Source of the DNA: Deinococcus sp. LM3
Lineage (GTDB): Bacteria; Deinococcota; Deinococci; Deinococcales; Deinococcaceae
DNA length: 64,000 bases
Reading direction: 5' to 3'
Assembly (NCBI RefSeq): GCF_002017875.1
Contig: NZ_MUFV01000001.1
Coordinates: 1,762,501 to 1,826,500 of the forward strand
Positions 29,180 through 38,500 of this stretch are shown here, in pieces. The notes under the pieces are model-generated. The model searched no databases, had not been told where the DNA came from, and saw only the letters and a list, made by a program, of their open reading frames with translations. The number at the start of each line of letters is the position of its first letter. Position 1 is the stretch's first letter. The position numbers and the translations under genes were made by a program.

Positions 29180-30317
29180 GCAACCTACCCGCCGTATGAA
29201 GATCATGACCGTGGTCGGCACCCGACCTGAAATTATTCGGCTCTCGCGAGTCATGGCAAGGCTAGACGAATACACTGAGCATGTTCTTGTCCACACTGGG
29301 CAGAACTACGACTACGAACTCAACGGCGTGTTCTTCCAGGACCTCGGTGTGCGCTCTCCAGATCACTTCTTGGAAGCCGCGGGTGCTGGGGCGGCTGAGA
29401 CCATCGGTCAGATTTTGATCCGTCTCGACCCCATTCTGGAGCAAGAGCGCCCCGACGCTCTCCTTATTCTCGGAGATACCAACAGTTGCCTAGCGGCGAT
29501 TAACGCCAAGCGCCGCAAAATTCCCATATTCCACATGGAGGCCGGTAACCGTTGCTTCGATCAGCGGGTGCCTGAGGAAACCAACCGCAGAATTGTGGAT
29601 CATACCAGCGACGTGAACCTCACGTATTCCACGATTGCACGGGAATACCTTCTGCGTGAAGGGCTAGACCCGGCCCGTGTTATCAAGACTGGCAGTCCGA
29701 TGTTCGAAGTATTGCAGCACTACCGACCTCAGATTGATGCCTCTGACATTCTGACCCGGCTCGCACTAAAGCGCCACAACTATTTTGTGGTCAGTGCACA
29801 TCGAGAAGAGAACGTAGAGTCTGACATAAACCTGGGCAAGTTACATCAGACCCTGAACGCACTGGCTACCCAATTCGGGCAACGCGTGATCGTTTCCACG
29901 CATCCGCGAACCCAGAAACGCATCGATGCAGCCGGACTGCAGTTCCACTCCAACGTAGAACTTCTCAAACCTATGGGGTTTCACGACTATGTGCATCTGC
30001 AGATGCACGCCCGGGCCGTCCTCTCAGATTCAGGGACCATCACTGAGGAGTCCAGCATTCTCAACTTCCCGGCCCTGAACATCCGGGAGGCACACGAGCG
30101 CCCGGAAGGCATGGAAGAAGCCGCAGTGATGATGACGGGCCTAGAGGTGACCAGGGTGATGCAGGGCCTCGCGTTGCTGGACACTCAGCCCCGGGGGGAG
30201 CAACGGCTGTTGCGGCTCGTGGATGATTACTCCATGCCCAACGTCTCCCACAAGGTAGTCCGTCTAATCCTGAGCTATACGGATTACGTGAACCGCGTGG
30301 TGTGGCGGAAGGGGTAA
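29172..30317 (+). CDS. capG: UDP-sugar 2-epimerase, non-hydrolysing (CapG/FnlC type)
   Basis: Third step giving UDP-N-acetyl-L-fucosamine by C2 epimerisation; WecB family. The 381-residue product (MNEQPTRRMKIMTVVGTRPE) has GTRPEIIRLS, HTGQNYDYELNGVFF, LGDTNSCLAA, HMEAGNRCFDQRVPEETNRRIVDH and SDSGTITEESSIL. Start ATG at 29172 overlaps capF by eight bases; the frame is open further upstream but only within capF. Together capEFG strongly implies L-FucNAc in the polymer. Confidence 0.93.
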   Translation: MNEQPTRRMKIMTVVGTRPEIIRLSRVMARLDEYTEHVLVHTGQNYDYELNGVFFQDLGVRSPDHFLEAAGAGAAETIGQILIRLDPILEQERPDALLILGDTNSCLAAINAKRRKIPIFHMEAGNRCFDQRVPEETNRRIVDHTSDVNLTYSTIAREYLLREGLDPARVIKTGSPMFEVLQHYRPQIDASDILTRLALKRHNYFVVSAHREENVESDINLGKLHQTLNALATQFGQRVIVSTHPRTQKRIDAAGLQFHSNVELLKPMGFHDYVHLQMHARAVLSDSGTITEESSILNFPALNIREAHERPEGMEEAAVMMTGLEVTRVMQGLALLDTQPRGEQRLLRLVDDYSMPNVSHKVVRLILSYTDYVNRVVWRKG

Positions 30318-30320
30318 GCT
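30315..30320 (+). promoter_or_regulatory. Possible leaderless -10 box overlapping the capG stop codon (TAAGCT)
   Basis: TAAGCT starts with the TAA stop of capG and ends exactly 6 nt before the ATG at 30327, the spacing of leaderless promoters elsewhere in the window. It could be an internal promoter for the last three genes. Chance occurrence is possible. Confidence 0.4.
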
Positions 30321-30326
30321 GGCCAG

Positions 30327-31547
30327 ATGCACATTTTGGTGGTCACCCAGTATTTCTGGCCTGAGAACTTCAGAATCAATGACATCGTCACAGGCCTGCA
30401 TCAACGCGGTCACCAAGTCACGGTCCTGACTGGGCACCCGAACTATCCATCAGGGCAGTTCACACATGGGTACACAGGTCGGCAGGTACAGATAGAACAG
30501 TTCAGTAGCATCCGGGTGTTGCGGGTCCCAATGCTGGCCCGTGGCCAGCGCAGTGGCGCGCGGTTGCTGATGAATTACATGTCATTTGCTCTGATGGGGA
30601 GTGTCCTAGGCCCTATGGTGGCCCGTGGCCGATATGACGTCATCTTTGTGTACGAGCCTTCGCCCATGACAGTGGGGTATCCGGCCATGGTCATGAAATG
30701 GTTGACGGGTCAACCTATTGTGTTCTATGTGCAGGACCTGTGGCCTGAAAGTCTCGCTGCCACCGGCTTCGTCACCCACACGGCAGCCTTGAAAGTCGTG
30801 GAATGGATGGTTAAGGGCATTTATAAAGCCTGTGACCGGATTCTGGTCACCTCACGAGCCTTTATTCCAAGAGTTCAGCGCCTGGGCGTCTCACCTGATC
30901 GCATCAGTTACTTTCCGCAGTATGCAGAGAGCCTTTACCGGCCCCTCGCTCCCGAACCCGACTGGGCCAGGCAACAGGGGTTACCCGAAGGATTCACAGT
31001 CATGTTCGCTGGCAACATGGGTACTGCCCAGGATCTCATGACGGTTCTGGAAGCGGCTGAGATCCTACGGGAGGAGACAATCAACTGGATTTTCCTGGGT
31101 GATGGCAGTATGCGTACTGAACTAGAATCTGAAGCGTATAAGCGGAACTTGACCAGCGCGCGATTTTTAGGCAGTCGTCCAGCCAGCGAGATGCCGCGGT
31201 TCTTCGCACAGGCGGACGCTCTGTTGGTGTCCTTGACCAGTGATGAACTGTTCGCGTTGACCGTTCCCGCAAAGTTGCAGTCGTATTTGGCTTGTGGTCG
31301 ACCAATTCTCGCCTCCCTGCTGGGTGAAGGCGCTGAGATCGTCAGAGAGGCTGGGGCGGGGGTCACCTGTGAACCCCAGAACGCGCAGGGGCTCGCCGAA
31401 GCAGTACTGGTACTTCGGCAGCTGTCTCAGGATCAGCGAGATGCCATGGGACTCCGAGGTCGAGCGTATTTCGAAGCGCATTTTGAGCGTGAAAGCCTGC
31501 TGAATGATCTGGAACGGACGCTTAAGCAGGTTGGAGGAAGAGTGTGA
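30327..31547 (+). CDS. Glycosyltransferase family 4 (WbuB-like)
   Basis: GT-B enzyme of 406 residues, close in style to WbuB, an L-FucNAc transferase, which fits capEFG directly upstream. Features: N-terminal ILVVTQYFWPENFRINDI, HPNYPSGQF, FYVQDLWPESL, and a C-terminal donor domain with FAGNMGTAQDL, FLGDGSM and the E-x7-E type segment LLGEGAEIVREAGAG. It starts 9 nt after capG and overlaps the next gene (GTGA). Confidence 0.85.
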   Translation: MHILVVTQYFWPENFRINDIVTGLHQRGHQVTVLTGHPNYPSGQFTHGYTGRQVQIEQFSSIRVLRVPMLARGQRSGARLLMNYMSFALMGSVLGPMVARGRYDVIFVYEPSPMTVGYPAMVMKWLTGQPIVFYVQDLWPESLAATGFVTHTAALKVVEWMVKGIYKACDRILVTSRAFIPRVQRLGVSPDRISYFPQYAESLYRPLAPEPDWARQQGLPEGFTVMFAGNMGTAQDLMTVLEAAEILREETINWIFLGDGSMRTELESEAYKRNLTSARFLGSRPASEMPRFFAQADALLVSLTSDELFALTVPAKLQSYLACGRPILASLLGEGAEIVREAGAGVTCEPQNAQGLAEAVLVLRQLSQDQRDAMGLRGRAYFEAHFERESLLNDLERTLKQVGGRV

Positions 31548-33109
31548 AGGAAATTGTGCTTGTCGTAGGTGCCAGCGGTTTCGTGGGCCAGGCCGTCTGT
31601 AAGGATCTACTTCGGCGAGGGTATCGGGTACGGGCTGCCGCTCGGCGCAGTCAGGATTTACCCGCGGGCAGTGAACACGTTGCCCTTCCCGACCTAACAG
31701 ATGCAGAGACCGATTGGCTACCGCTGGTACGCGATGTACAGGCGGTCGTCTATTTGGCTGCCCGCGTGCATGTCATGAACGACACTCATCCTGATCCTCT
31801 CACGGCCTACCGCGCAGTGAATCGGGATGCGCCTCTGGCCCTCGCGCAGGCCGCTGCCCAGGCGGGCGTCGGCCGATTTGTATATCTCAGTTCCATTAAA
31901 GTCAACGGGGAAGCTACTGAAATCGGCCAACCCTTCACAGAACAAAATATTCCCGCACCTACGGACCCCTACAGCATCAGCAAATTTGAAGCCGAGCAGG
32001 GTCTGCTTGAACTCGGACAACTCAGCAAGCTGGAGGTTGTCGTCCTGAGACCTCCCCTAGTGTATGGCCCTGGAGTAAAGGCGAACTTCATGGCACTTGC
32101 CCGGCTGGCTGGGCGCGGATGGCCGCTGCCACTGGGGGCCGTACGCAATCGGCGCAGTCTGATTTATGTCGAGAATCTTGCGGACCTTGTCGCTGTGGTT
32201 CTACAACATCCAGCCGCACCGGGCCAAGTGTTCTTGGCATCCGATGCTGAAGACCTCTCCACAGCTGATCTGACCCGCCAATTAGCAGAGGCGCAAGGAC
32301 GCCGGGCTTGGCTGGTAGCAGTGCCTACACATTTGCTCTGGGGGCTGGGCAGAATGGTGGGGCGATCAAACATGCTGTCCCGACTACTGGGATCACTGGA
32401 GGTGGATAGTAGCAAGGCACGCGAACAGCTTGACTGGGCGCCACCGTACCCGATCTGGCAGGCACTGGCGCGCACGGGGCGCAGTTTGCAACAGTTGGAA
32501 ACGCCACAACCTTTCCGTCTAAAGAGCACTCAGCGCTTTTATCTATGGCTCCGTACACCACTAGAACGACTGGCAGCCTTAGTACTGCTGATGGCAATAG
32601 CCCCACTCCTCTTTATGATCACGCTACTGGTGCACTTTGATTCTCCTGGGCCAGTGCTTTTCAGGCAGCAGCGGGCTGGAAGAGGACACCGACCATTTAC
32701 CATCTATAAGTTCCGCACCATGCGAGCAGGCACGCCCAACCTGTCAACCGAAGACATGGTCAAATCTGGTATGAATTCAATCACGCCCATTGGAGCCATC
32801 CTGAGACGCACTAGCTTGGATGAATTGCCGCAGCTTTTGAATGTCGTGAAAGGGGAAATGTCCCTGATCGGCCCACGTCCAGCTCTACTGACCCAAACAC
32901 CCGTGCTGCAGTTACGAGCAGCCAGTGGAGTCGACCGCTTGCGTCCAGGAATCACCGGGTACGCGCAGGTGACTGGACGCGACGATCTTCCGGATGAGGA
33001 GAAGGTGCACCGTGACACTACATACTTACAACGACTGAGCTTCGGTATGGACTTGGCCGTAGCGCGCCTGACGATCCGATCCGTACTACAAGGCACAGGG
33101 AACAAATGA
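31544..33109 (+). CDS. Fused NDP-sugar epimerase/reductase and initiating sugar-phosphate transferase
   Basis: A two-domain protein of 521 residues. Residues 1-320 form an SDR (VVGASGFVGQAV, YLSSIKVNGE, PYSISKFEAE, RPPLVYGPGVKANF) like the WbpV-type 4-reductases. Residues from about 335 form a bacterial sugar transferase: one membrane helix (LVLLMAIAPLLFMITLLV), SPGPVLFRQQRAG, IYKFRTM, SLDELPQLLNVVKGEMSLIGPRP. The second half loads a sugar phosphate on undecaprenyl phosphate to start each repeat unit; the first half probably makes its UDP-sugar substrate (for example UDP-QuiNAc or UDP-FucNAc from the WbpM product). Separate genes in many organisms. Confidence 0.88.
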   Translation: MKEIVLVVGASGFVGQAVCKDLLRRGYRVRAAARRSQDLPAGSEHVALPDLTDAETDWLPLVRDVQAVVYLAARVHVMNDTHPDPLTAYRAVNRDAPLALAQAAAQAGVGRFVYLSSIKVNGEATEIGQPFTEQNIPAPTDPYSISKFEAEQGLLELGQLSKLEVVVLRPPLVYGPGVKANFMALARLAGRGWPLPLGAVRNRRSLIYVENLADLVAVVLQHPAAPGQVFLASDAEDLSTADLTRQLAEAQGRRAWLVAVPTHLLWGLGRMVGRSNMLSRLLGSLEVDSSKAREQLDWAPPYPIWQALARTGRSLQQLETPQPFRLKSTQRFYLWLRTPLERLAALVLLMAIAPLLFMITLLVHFDSPGPVLFRQQRAGRGHRPFTIYKFRTMRAGTPNLSTEDMVKSGMNSITPIGAILRRTSLDELPQLLNVVKGEMSLIGPRPALLTQTPVLQLRAASGVDRLRPGITGYAQVTGRDDLPDEEKVHRDTTYLQRLSFGMDLAVARLTIRSVLQGTGNK

Positions 33110-34929
33110 ACTCCGTCGCGCGGAAATTCTTGATTGATTTAGGGCTGTGGGCCGTCGCTGGTCTTTTGGCGTACGCTTTTCGAAAGCCAGACCTTGTGCA
33201 TCAAGGGGTGCCTGTGAACGTCTGGGGATACCTATTGCTCAGTACAGGTGTGATGGGCACTATGGAAACGTACTATGCTCTGCACCGTCAGAAGTGGCAG
33301 CGGGTCGGACTGGGTGACTTGCAGCTTCTCGCGCGAGCCGCCGCTTTAGCGACCCTAGTTATGTTCGCTCTGGGGTTCGTTCTGCAAGGCTGGTTGCAAC
33401 TGCCACGCAGTGTGCCGGTTCTGGCGGGTGTATTGGGCTTCATGGCCATGGGTGGTGTGCGGCTCATTGCCCGTCTCCTGAGTGAACGCGTGCGATCACA
33501 AGGTACAGCGCAGCGGCGGCGGGTGCTGATTGTTGGAGCTGGGAATGCGGGCAGTCTGATCGCCCGTGAAATGCAGCGGCACCCAGAAGCTGGTCTGGAC
33601 CCTATCGGCTTCTTGGATGATGAGCCAAGTAAGCTGCGCAGTCGCGTCGTAGGTTTACCTGTGTTTGGCTCTGTAGACGCTCTACCTGAGGTAGCAGCCC
33701 GCGAACGGGCACAGGAGGTCCTTATTGCTGTTCCTTCTGCGGAAGGTCAGTTCGTGCGGCGCGTGATGGATCTGGCCCAAAGTGCTGATCTGCGATACCG
33801 GATTATTCCAGGTGTATTCGAGATTCTCAGTGGCAACGTGAGTATCAATCAGATTCGGGATGTCAATCTAGAAGACCTCCTGCGCCGCCCACCTGTAGAA
33901 CTGAATACTTCTGAAATTGCGGGATACCTTAAAGGCCGGACAATGCTGGTAACAGGTGCAGGAGGCAGTATTGGTTCAGAAATAGTGCGGCAAATTGCGT
34001 CCTATGAACCTGCCACCCTCCTACTATTCGGAAGAGGTGAGAACAGCATATTCTCGGTTCAGCAGGAGTTGTTGCGAGAATGGCCAGGAATAAAACAAGT
34101 GGGTCTGATAGGAGATGTGCGCGACCTCCCACGACTGAGAGCAGTGTTTGAGCAACACCGTCCAGACGTAGTGTTCCATGCGGCCGCGCACAAGCACGTA
34201 CCGCTGATGGAGGAGGCGCCATCCGAAGCTATCTTGAACAACGTTGTTGGGACGCAGAACGTCGTAAATCTCTGCCTAGAGTTTGGTGTAGAGAGGCTAG
34301 TGAATGTTTCAACGGATAAGGCCGTGAATCCGACCAGTGTTATGGGTGCCTCCAAACGAGTCGCCGAGATGGTTGTTTCCGCAGGAGCAGCGAAGGCTCA
34401 GCCTATGCAGGCGTTCATGTCTGTACGTTTTGGGAACGTTCTGGGGAGCCGTGGAAGTGTGGTTCCTACATTCATGGCCCAGATTCGATCAGGTGGGCCA
34501 ATCACGGTAACTCACCCTGAGATGGTGCGGTATTTTATGACTATTCCTGAAGCGGCGCGCTTGGTTTTACAAGCGGGCGGACTCGCCAATAACGGAAGTG
34601 TATATGTGCTAAACATGGGTGAACCAGTCCGCATATCCGATCTGGCTCATGATGTGATTCGACTAAGCGGCGCCCGCAATGTAGATGTTGTGTATACCGG
34701 TGTTCGACCGGGAGAAAAACTTTATGAGGAATTGCTGACCTCAACCGAGGATGCTGAGGCTACCACTCATGCAAAGATATCCATTGCCCGATTGGCCCAA
34801 GTTGACGCACGGCAAATTGCGTCACAGCTCTATTCTCTGCAAGTAGCTGCGCAGAACAACGACCCTGAAGCTGTGCGCGAACTCCTGGCACTGGTGATCC
34901 CAGAGAATAAATTTGGTCGTATTAGATAG
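33106..34929 (+). CDS. Membrane-bound UDP-GlcNAc 4,6-dehydratase (WbpM/CapD/PglF type)
   Basis: A 607-residue protein with four N-terminal membrane helices, a first nucleotide-binding domain (VLIVGAGNAGSLIAREM, about residues 141-157) and a catalytic SDR domain (LVTGAGGSIGSEIVRQI; FHAAAHKHVPLMEEAPSEAI; VSTDKAVNPTSVMGASKR). The retained Met-x-x-x-Lys pattern is usual here. It makes UDP-4-keto-6-deoxy-GlcNAc, feeding the reductase half of the preceding fusion. Last gene of the operon: TAG at 34927-34929 abuts the inverted repeat of the next mobile element. Confidence 0.92.
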   Translation: MNSVARKFLIDLGLWAVAGLLAYAFRKPDLVHQGVPVNVWGYLLLSTGVMGTMETYYALHRQKWQRVGLGDLQLLARAAALATLVMFALGFVLQGWLQLPRSVPVLAGVLGFMAMGGVRLIARLLSERVRSQGTAQRRRVLIVGAGNAGSLIAREMQRHPEAGLDPIGFLDDEPSKLRSRVVGLPVFGSVDALPEVAARERAQEVLIAVPSAEGQFVRRVMDLAQSADLRYRIIPGVFEILSGNVSINQIRDVNLEDLLRRPPVELNTSEIAGYLKGRTMLVTGAGGSIGSEIVRQIASYEPATLLLFGRGENSIFSVQQELLREWPGIKQVGLIGDVRDLPRLRAVFEQHRPDVVFHAAAHKHVPLMEEAPSEAILNNVVGTQNVVNLCLEFGVERLVNVSTDKAVNPTSVMGASKRVAEMVVSAGAAKAQPMQAFMSVRFGNVLGSRGSVVPTFMAQIRSGGPITVTHPEMVRYFMTIPEAARLVLQAGGLANNGSVYVLNMGEPVRISDLAHDVIRLSGARNVDVVYTGVRPGEKLYEELLTSTEDAEATTHAKISIARLAQVDARQIASQLYSLQVAAQNNDPEAVRELLALVIPENKFGRIR

Positions 34930-35484
34930 ACTGACATCTTTCAGTTTTAGAAAAGGACGTCCAGTACGGCTTCTGACCTCAGAATGAGGGTGTGAAACAG
35001 AAGATCAACCGTGCTGGACAGCTTTATTCTGACATGTTGACTGCCTGCCCCCGAAAGCAGCATCGAGACAACATGCAGGTGGTGCTCAGCTGCTTCCTCG
35101 AAGCCCTTGGGATATCCCGCTTCCATGCGTCCACCGCCAAGTCCCCGGGCGCCATCAGCCGATTCCTCAACCACCAGAACTGGTCGTTGCGCACCCTCAT
35201 TCGAACCATCCGCCAGCACGCCCTGCGAACCTTCCAGGACTCCCTCCGTGGACGCCGGGGGCGTCCACCGCTCATCGAGATCATCGTTGACACGACCTCC
35301 ATCTCAAAGGAGGGCGCGTTCGCTGAACTGGATGGCTGGATCCACACCCTGAACAGTGTTCGTGGCCTCCATGTCGTCATGCTCTACGTCTGCTGTGGTG
35401 ACCTTCGCCTCCCCTGGGGCTTCAAGATCTGGCGCGGGAAAGGCTCGCCTTCACCGACAGACCTGGCGCTCCGGCTTGTCCGAC

Positions 35485-36661
35485 CAAGAGTTTCCACAGG
35501 CGAGGGAATAGCGACCAGCACGAAGGCCCAGGAGGCAGGGGCTTGAAATTCCCCGGTCTCATGGGCCTTTATGCGAAGTGACTATGCCTCGCACACCCAG
35601 CCTACCGCAAAGCATCATCACCGCTCAGCTGAACCGAGTCACCAGCCTCAGCGGTCTCGTTCCCTACAGCACCTTGCGCAAAAGCGCCATCTCCCAGGAG
35701 ATGGCGCGGAACTCCTTCGAATCGACAGAAGACCTCCAGCGCCGCGCCAGGAACGCGCCGGACGGCGCGTTCCTGGCCATTGATTTCGTCATGGTGCCCC
35801 ACGCTGGACGGACGATGGAAGGCGTCAACTACCACTACAGTGGTCAGGCCCAGACCCGTCTCGGTCATCAGTTCACCTCCGCTGCTCTGGTCAGGTTCGG
35901 TGAAGATCCAGTTCCACTCCTGGAGCGATTCAAAGTGTCACAGGCCCTGCATACAGAGCGCTATCCGTACCGTACAGCGACTCAGGAAATGATCCACGTC
36001 GTCCAGGATTGCCTCACGGCCGGCATCCCCATGGCGGGTCTTCTGTTGGATGGAGAGTTCGGGAGGGATGCAGCCATGACCTTCAGTCGCCAGCATCAGA
36101 TTCCGGTCCTGATCCGTGCCAAAGCCAATATGACGGTGCAGTTCGAGGGTGAGTCCCTCACCCTCAATGCGCTGAGCAAACAATTCCCTCCGGACCGCTG
36201 CCACCTGTACGCGGAGTTCGGATGGCGTGTCCGCCGCTTGCCGGTCGCCCGTGAGGTCGGTGGGTTCGATGTCCTGATCGTGTGGCGCAAAGTGCACGGT
36301 GAGTGGACGCGCTTTTTCCTGTTCAGCACGTTTGGTGGTGACGTCACGGTTCGCTCGCTGCTGCGGGCCTGGAAGGCCCGCTGGGGAATCGAGGTGATTC
36401 ACCGGTTCTTCAAGCAGAACCTGGGGCTGGGACGTTGTCATTGCCGGACGATCCAGGCGCAGGAGAACTGGGTGTGGTGCGTGGTGGAGGCCTTTCACGC
36501 GGTGTTACGGGTGCGTCGGGAAGTACCAGGAGTGACGTGGAGGGCCGCACAACAGCAGGCGGCTCTGAATGCAGAAAAGTACGTCCTGACCGGCCTTGAG
36601 CAGGATGGACCCCTGCCTGAGGCCGCGTGACACGTCATCGGCAGTGAAATGGAAACTCTTG
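35485..36661 (+). mobile_element. DDE insertion sequence inside the IS4-like element, 7-bp target duplication
   Basis: A 1177-bp element with 11-bp ends CAAGAGTTTCC and GGAAACTCTTG, flanked by GTCCGAC at 35478-35484 and 36662-36668. A partial second copy lies inverted at 41172-41572; its left end starts at the same base, confirming the boundary. Contains one transposase gene. I cannot place it firmly in an IS family. Confidence 0.85.
35578..36630 (+). CDS. DDE transposase of the nested insertion sequence
   Basis: An intact 350-residue transposase (GTG at 35578 or ATG at 35584). Probable acidic residues are in FLAIDFVMVPHAGRTMEG, LLLDGEFGRDAA and the segment KARWGIEVIHRFFKQNLGLGRCHCRT, giving a DDE layout like IS4/IS701-type enzymes. 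No N-terminal helix-turn-helix is obvious. The frame is complete and the ends are intact, so it could be active. Confidence 0.75.
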   Translation: MTMPRTPSLPQSIITAQLNRVTSLSGLVPYSTLRKSAISQEMARNSFESTEDLQRRARNAPDGAFLAIDFVMVPHAGRTMEGVNYHYSGQAQTRLGHQFTSAALVRFGEDPVPLLERFKVSQALHTERYPYRTATQEMIHVVQDCLTAGIPMAGLLLDGEFGRDAAMTFSRQHQIPVLIRAKANMTVQFEGESLTLNALSKQFPPDRCHLYAEFGWRVRRLPVAREVGGFDVLIVWRKVHGEWTRFFLFSTFGGDVTVRSLLRAWKARWGIEVIHRFFKQNLGLGRCHCRTIQAQENWVWCVVEAFHAVLRVRREVPGVTWRAAQQQAALNAEKYVLTGLEQDGPLPEAA

Positions 36662-37033
36662 GTCCGACAGCTCCCATCTGAGGTGTGCACACGCACCAAA
36701 CACGTGCATCTGCTTGCAGATGCAGGGTTCAGCAGCCAGGCCTTCATGCACGGTGTTCGGAACCTGGGCCTGGACTTCACCATTGGGATGCGAGCGGATC
36801 GCAGGACCACAGAGGGGCACCGTCTGAAAGACATCACCCGCCAACAGTGCCCAGTCATGCTTGCTGGCCTGCCTGACCTCTAGTTGTGGCTGTACTGGGT
36901 CTGGTTGCCCGCCAAGAAAGGAGAGAAGCGGGAACAGCGGTTCATCGTGTCCTCCAGGCAACGAACGCCTCAGACGGCCCGGCAGACCGGTCGACGTCGC
37001 TGGAAGATTGAAGCGCTGTTCAAAACACTGAAG

Positions 37034-38500
37034 GTAACTGCTCAGCAGGGTGACTTCCGGGAGTCGATTGGGTAAGGTGGACCATCAACGAGACTCCCTG
37101 CCCAAACTGTGAACGACTCGAGGCACGTATCCGTGAACTCGAAGCGCAGATTGCGGCCCTCCTGAAACGCCTTCAAGAGCTTGAAGGACGTCAGGCCAAG
37201 ACCAGCCACACATCCAATCAGCCACCCAGTCAGGACAAACCCTGGCAGCCCAAGAGTGAGCGCCAGAAGACCGGCCGGTCTTCTGGCGCTCAGCCAGATC
37301 ACCCCGGCACGACCCTCAAGATGTCAGCGCATCCCGACCACACGGTCCACCTCCCTGTCACGGGACACTGCGGCTGCGGACAGGTCTGGGAGGACGTTCC
37401 AGTCGAAACTCAGGTCACTCGGCAGGTCCATGACCTCCCAGCGTGGCAACTTCAGGTCACCGAATACCGCGCCGACGTCAAAATCTGTCCTGGCTGTCAT
37501 CACCGGCAACGAGCACCCTTCCCGACGCACGTCACGGGTCAGGTGCAATACGGCCCACGGGTCCACGCCTTGACGGTATATCTGAACGTGGCGCACTTCG
37601 TGCCCCTCGAACGCACCAGTGAGATTCTGCAGGCTCTCTGCGGGGCGCGACCCAGTGATGGCACCATCGCCCTTAACCTCAACCTCGCGGCCGATCGGCT
37701 GCAGGACTTTGAGTCGCACCTCCGAACGGCACTGACGCAGCAACCGGTGCTGCATGCAGATGAGACCGGCAGCCGAGTGAACGGGAAGCTGCAATGGATG
37801 CATGTCGTGAGCTGCGCGCAGCTCACGTTCTACGGCCAGCATGCCCGGCGCGGCCTCGCGGCGCTGGAGGACATGAAGATCCTGCCGAAGTACAAGGGCA
37901 TCCTGGTCCACGACGCCTGGAGCTCATACTTCAAACTCCCGGCACAGCATGCGCTGTGCGGTGCTCATCTGCTGCGGGAACTGCGGGGATTGGCCGAACA
38001 CCATGGGCAGGTCTGGGCTGGGGACCTTCGGGAAGCGCTGAGGACGGTGTATCACGAGCTCAAAGCTGGGACGCTAAGCCCAGAGGCCCGCACGGCGTTT
38101 GAACGGCGATTTGATGAACTGCTTGAGGAGGGCTTACTGGCCAACCCGGCCGCGTCGCCCTGGAACGGGCGGCGCGGCCCGACGAAGCAGTCACACGGGC
38201 GGAATCTGGCGTTACGGTGCCAGCAGCACCGCGCAGCGGTGCTGCTGTTCCTGCATGATCGCCGGGTACCGTTCGACAACAATCAGGCGGAACGGGACGT
38301 GCGGTCCTGGTGCGTGAAACGCAAGGTGTCTGGGGGATTCCGGTCCGCAGAGGGCGGGCAGAATTTCGCTCGGATCAGGAGCTATATCTCCACGTTGCAG
38401 AAGCAGGGTCTCAGCGTCTGGGAGGGCCTGGTCAGCGTGTTTACTGGTGACGTGCTCATGCCCAACTTCAACCCCTGAGCTCGCCCTGCTGAGCAGTTAC
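37034..38500 (+). mobile_element. IS66-family element (single-gene ISBst12 type), 8-bp target duplication
   Basis: A 1467-bp element with 20-bp ends matching at 19 positions (GTAACTGCTCAGCAGGGTGA at 37034-37053; complement at 38481-38500). It is flanked by CACTGAAG at 37026-37033 and 38501-38508, the 8-bp duplication typical of IS66. Only tnpC is present, as in the ISBst12 subgroup. Confidence 0.92.
37054..38478 (+). CDS. tnpC: IS66-family transposase TnpC
   Basis: The frame opens at 37054 and reads a typical IS66 N-terminus (TPCPNCERLEARIRELEAQI, then a Lys/Gln-rich linker with KTSHTSNQPPSQD), but no ATG, GTG or TTG occurs before the ATG at 37321. A non-standard start (such as ATC at 37084) or a lost start is implied. 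The main body has a zinc-like CPGCHHRQ region and the DDE core LHADETGSRVNG, LVHDAWSSYF and NNQAERDVRSWCVKRKVSGGFRS. The catalytic part is intact. Confidence 0.85.
   Translation, partial: LPGVDWVRWTINETPCPNCERLEARIRELEAQIAALLKRLQELEGRQAKTSHTSNQPPSQDKPWQPKSERQKTGRSSGAQPDHPGTTLKMSAHPDHTVHLPVTGHCGCGQVWEDVPVETQVTRQVHDLPAWQLQVTEYRADVKICPGCHHRQRAPFPTHVTGQVQYGPRVHALTVYLNVAHFVPLERTSEILQALCGARPSDGTIALNLNLAADRLQDFESHLRTALTQQPVLHADETGSRVNGKLQWMHVVSCAQLTFYGQHARRGLAALEDMKILPKYKGILVHDAWSSYFKLPAQHALCGAHLLRELRGLAEHHGQVWAGDLREALRTVYHELKAGTLSPEARTAFERRFDELLEEGLLANPAASPWNGRRGPTKQSHGRNLALRCQQHRAAVLLFLHDRRVPFDNNQAERDVRSWCVKRKVSGGFRSAEGGQNFARIRSYISTLQKQGLSVWEGLVSVFTGDVLMPNFNP

Noticed and set aside
35497..35546. 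C-terminal tail RVSTGEGIATSTKAQEAGA on the first transposase fragment
   Set aside because: This is read-through into the left end of the inserted element, not native protein.
36596..36883. A 95-codon ORF starting inside the nested element
   Set aside because: Its start lies within the inner element and the rest is part 2 of the outer transposase; not a gene in its own right.
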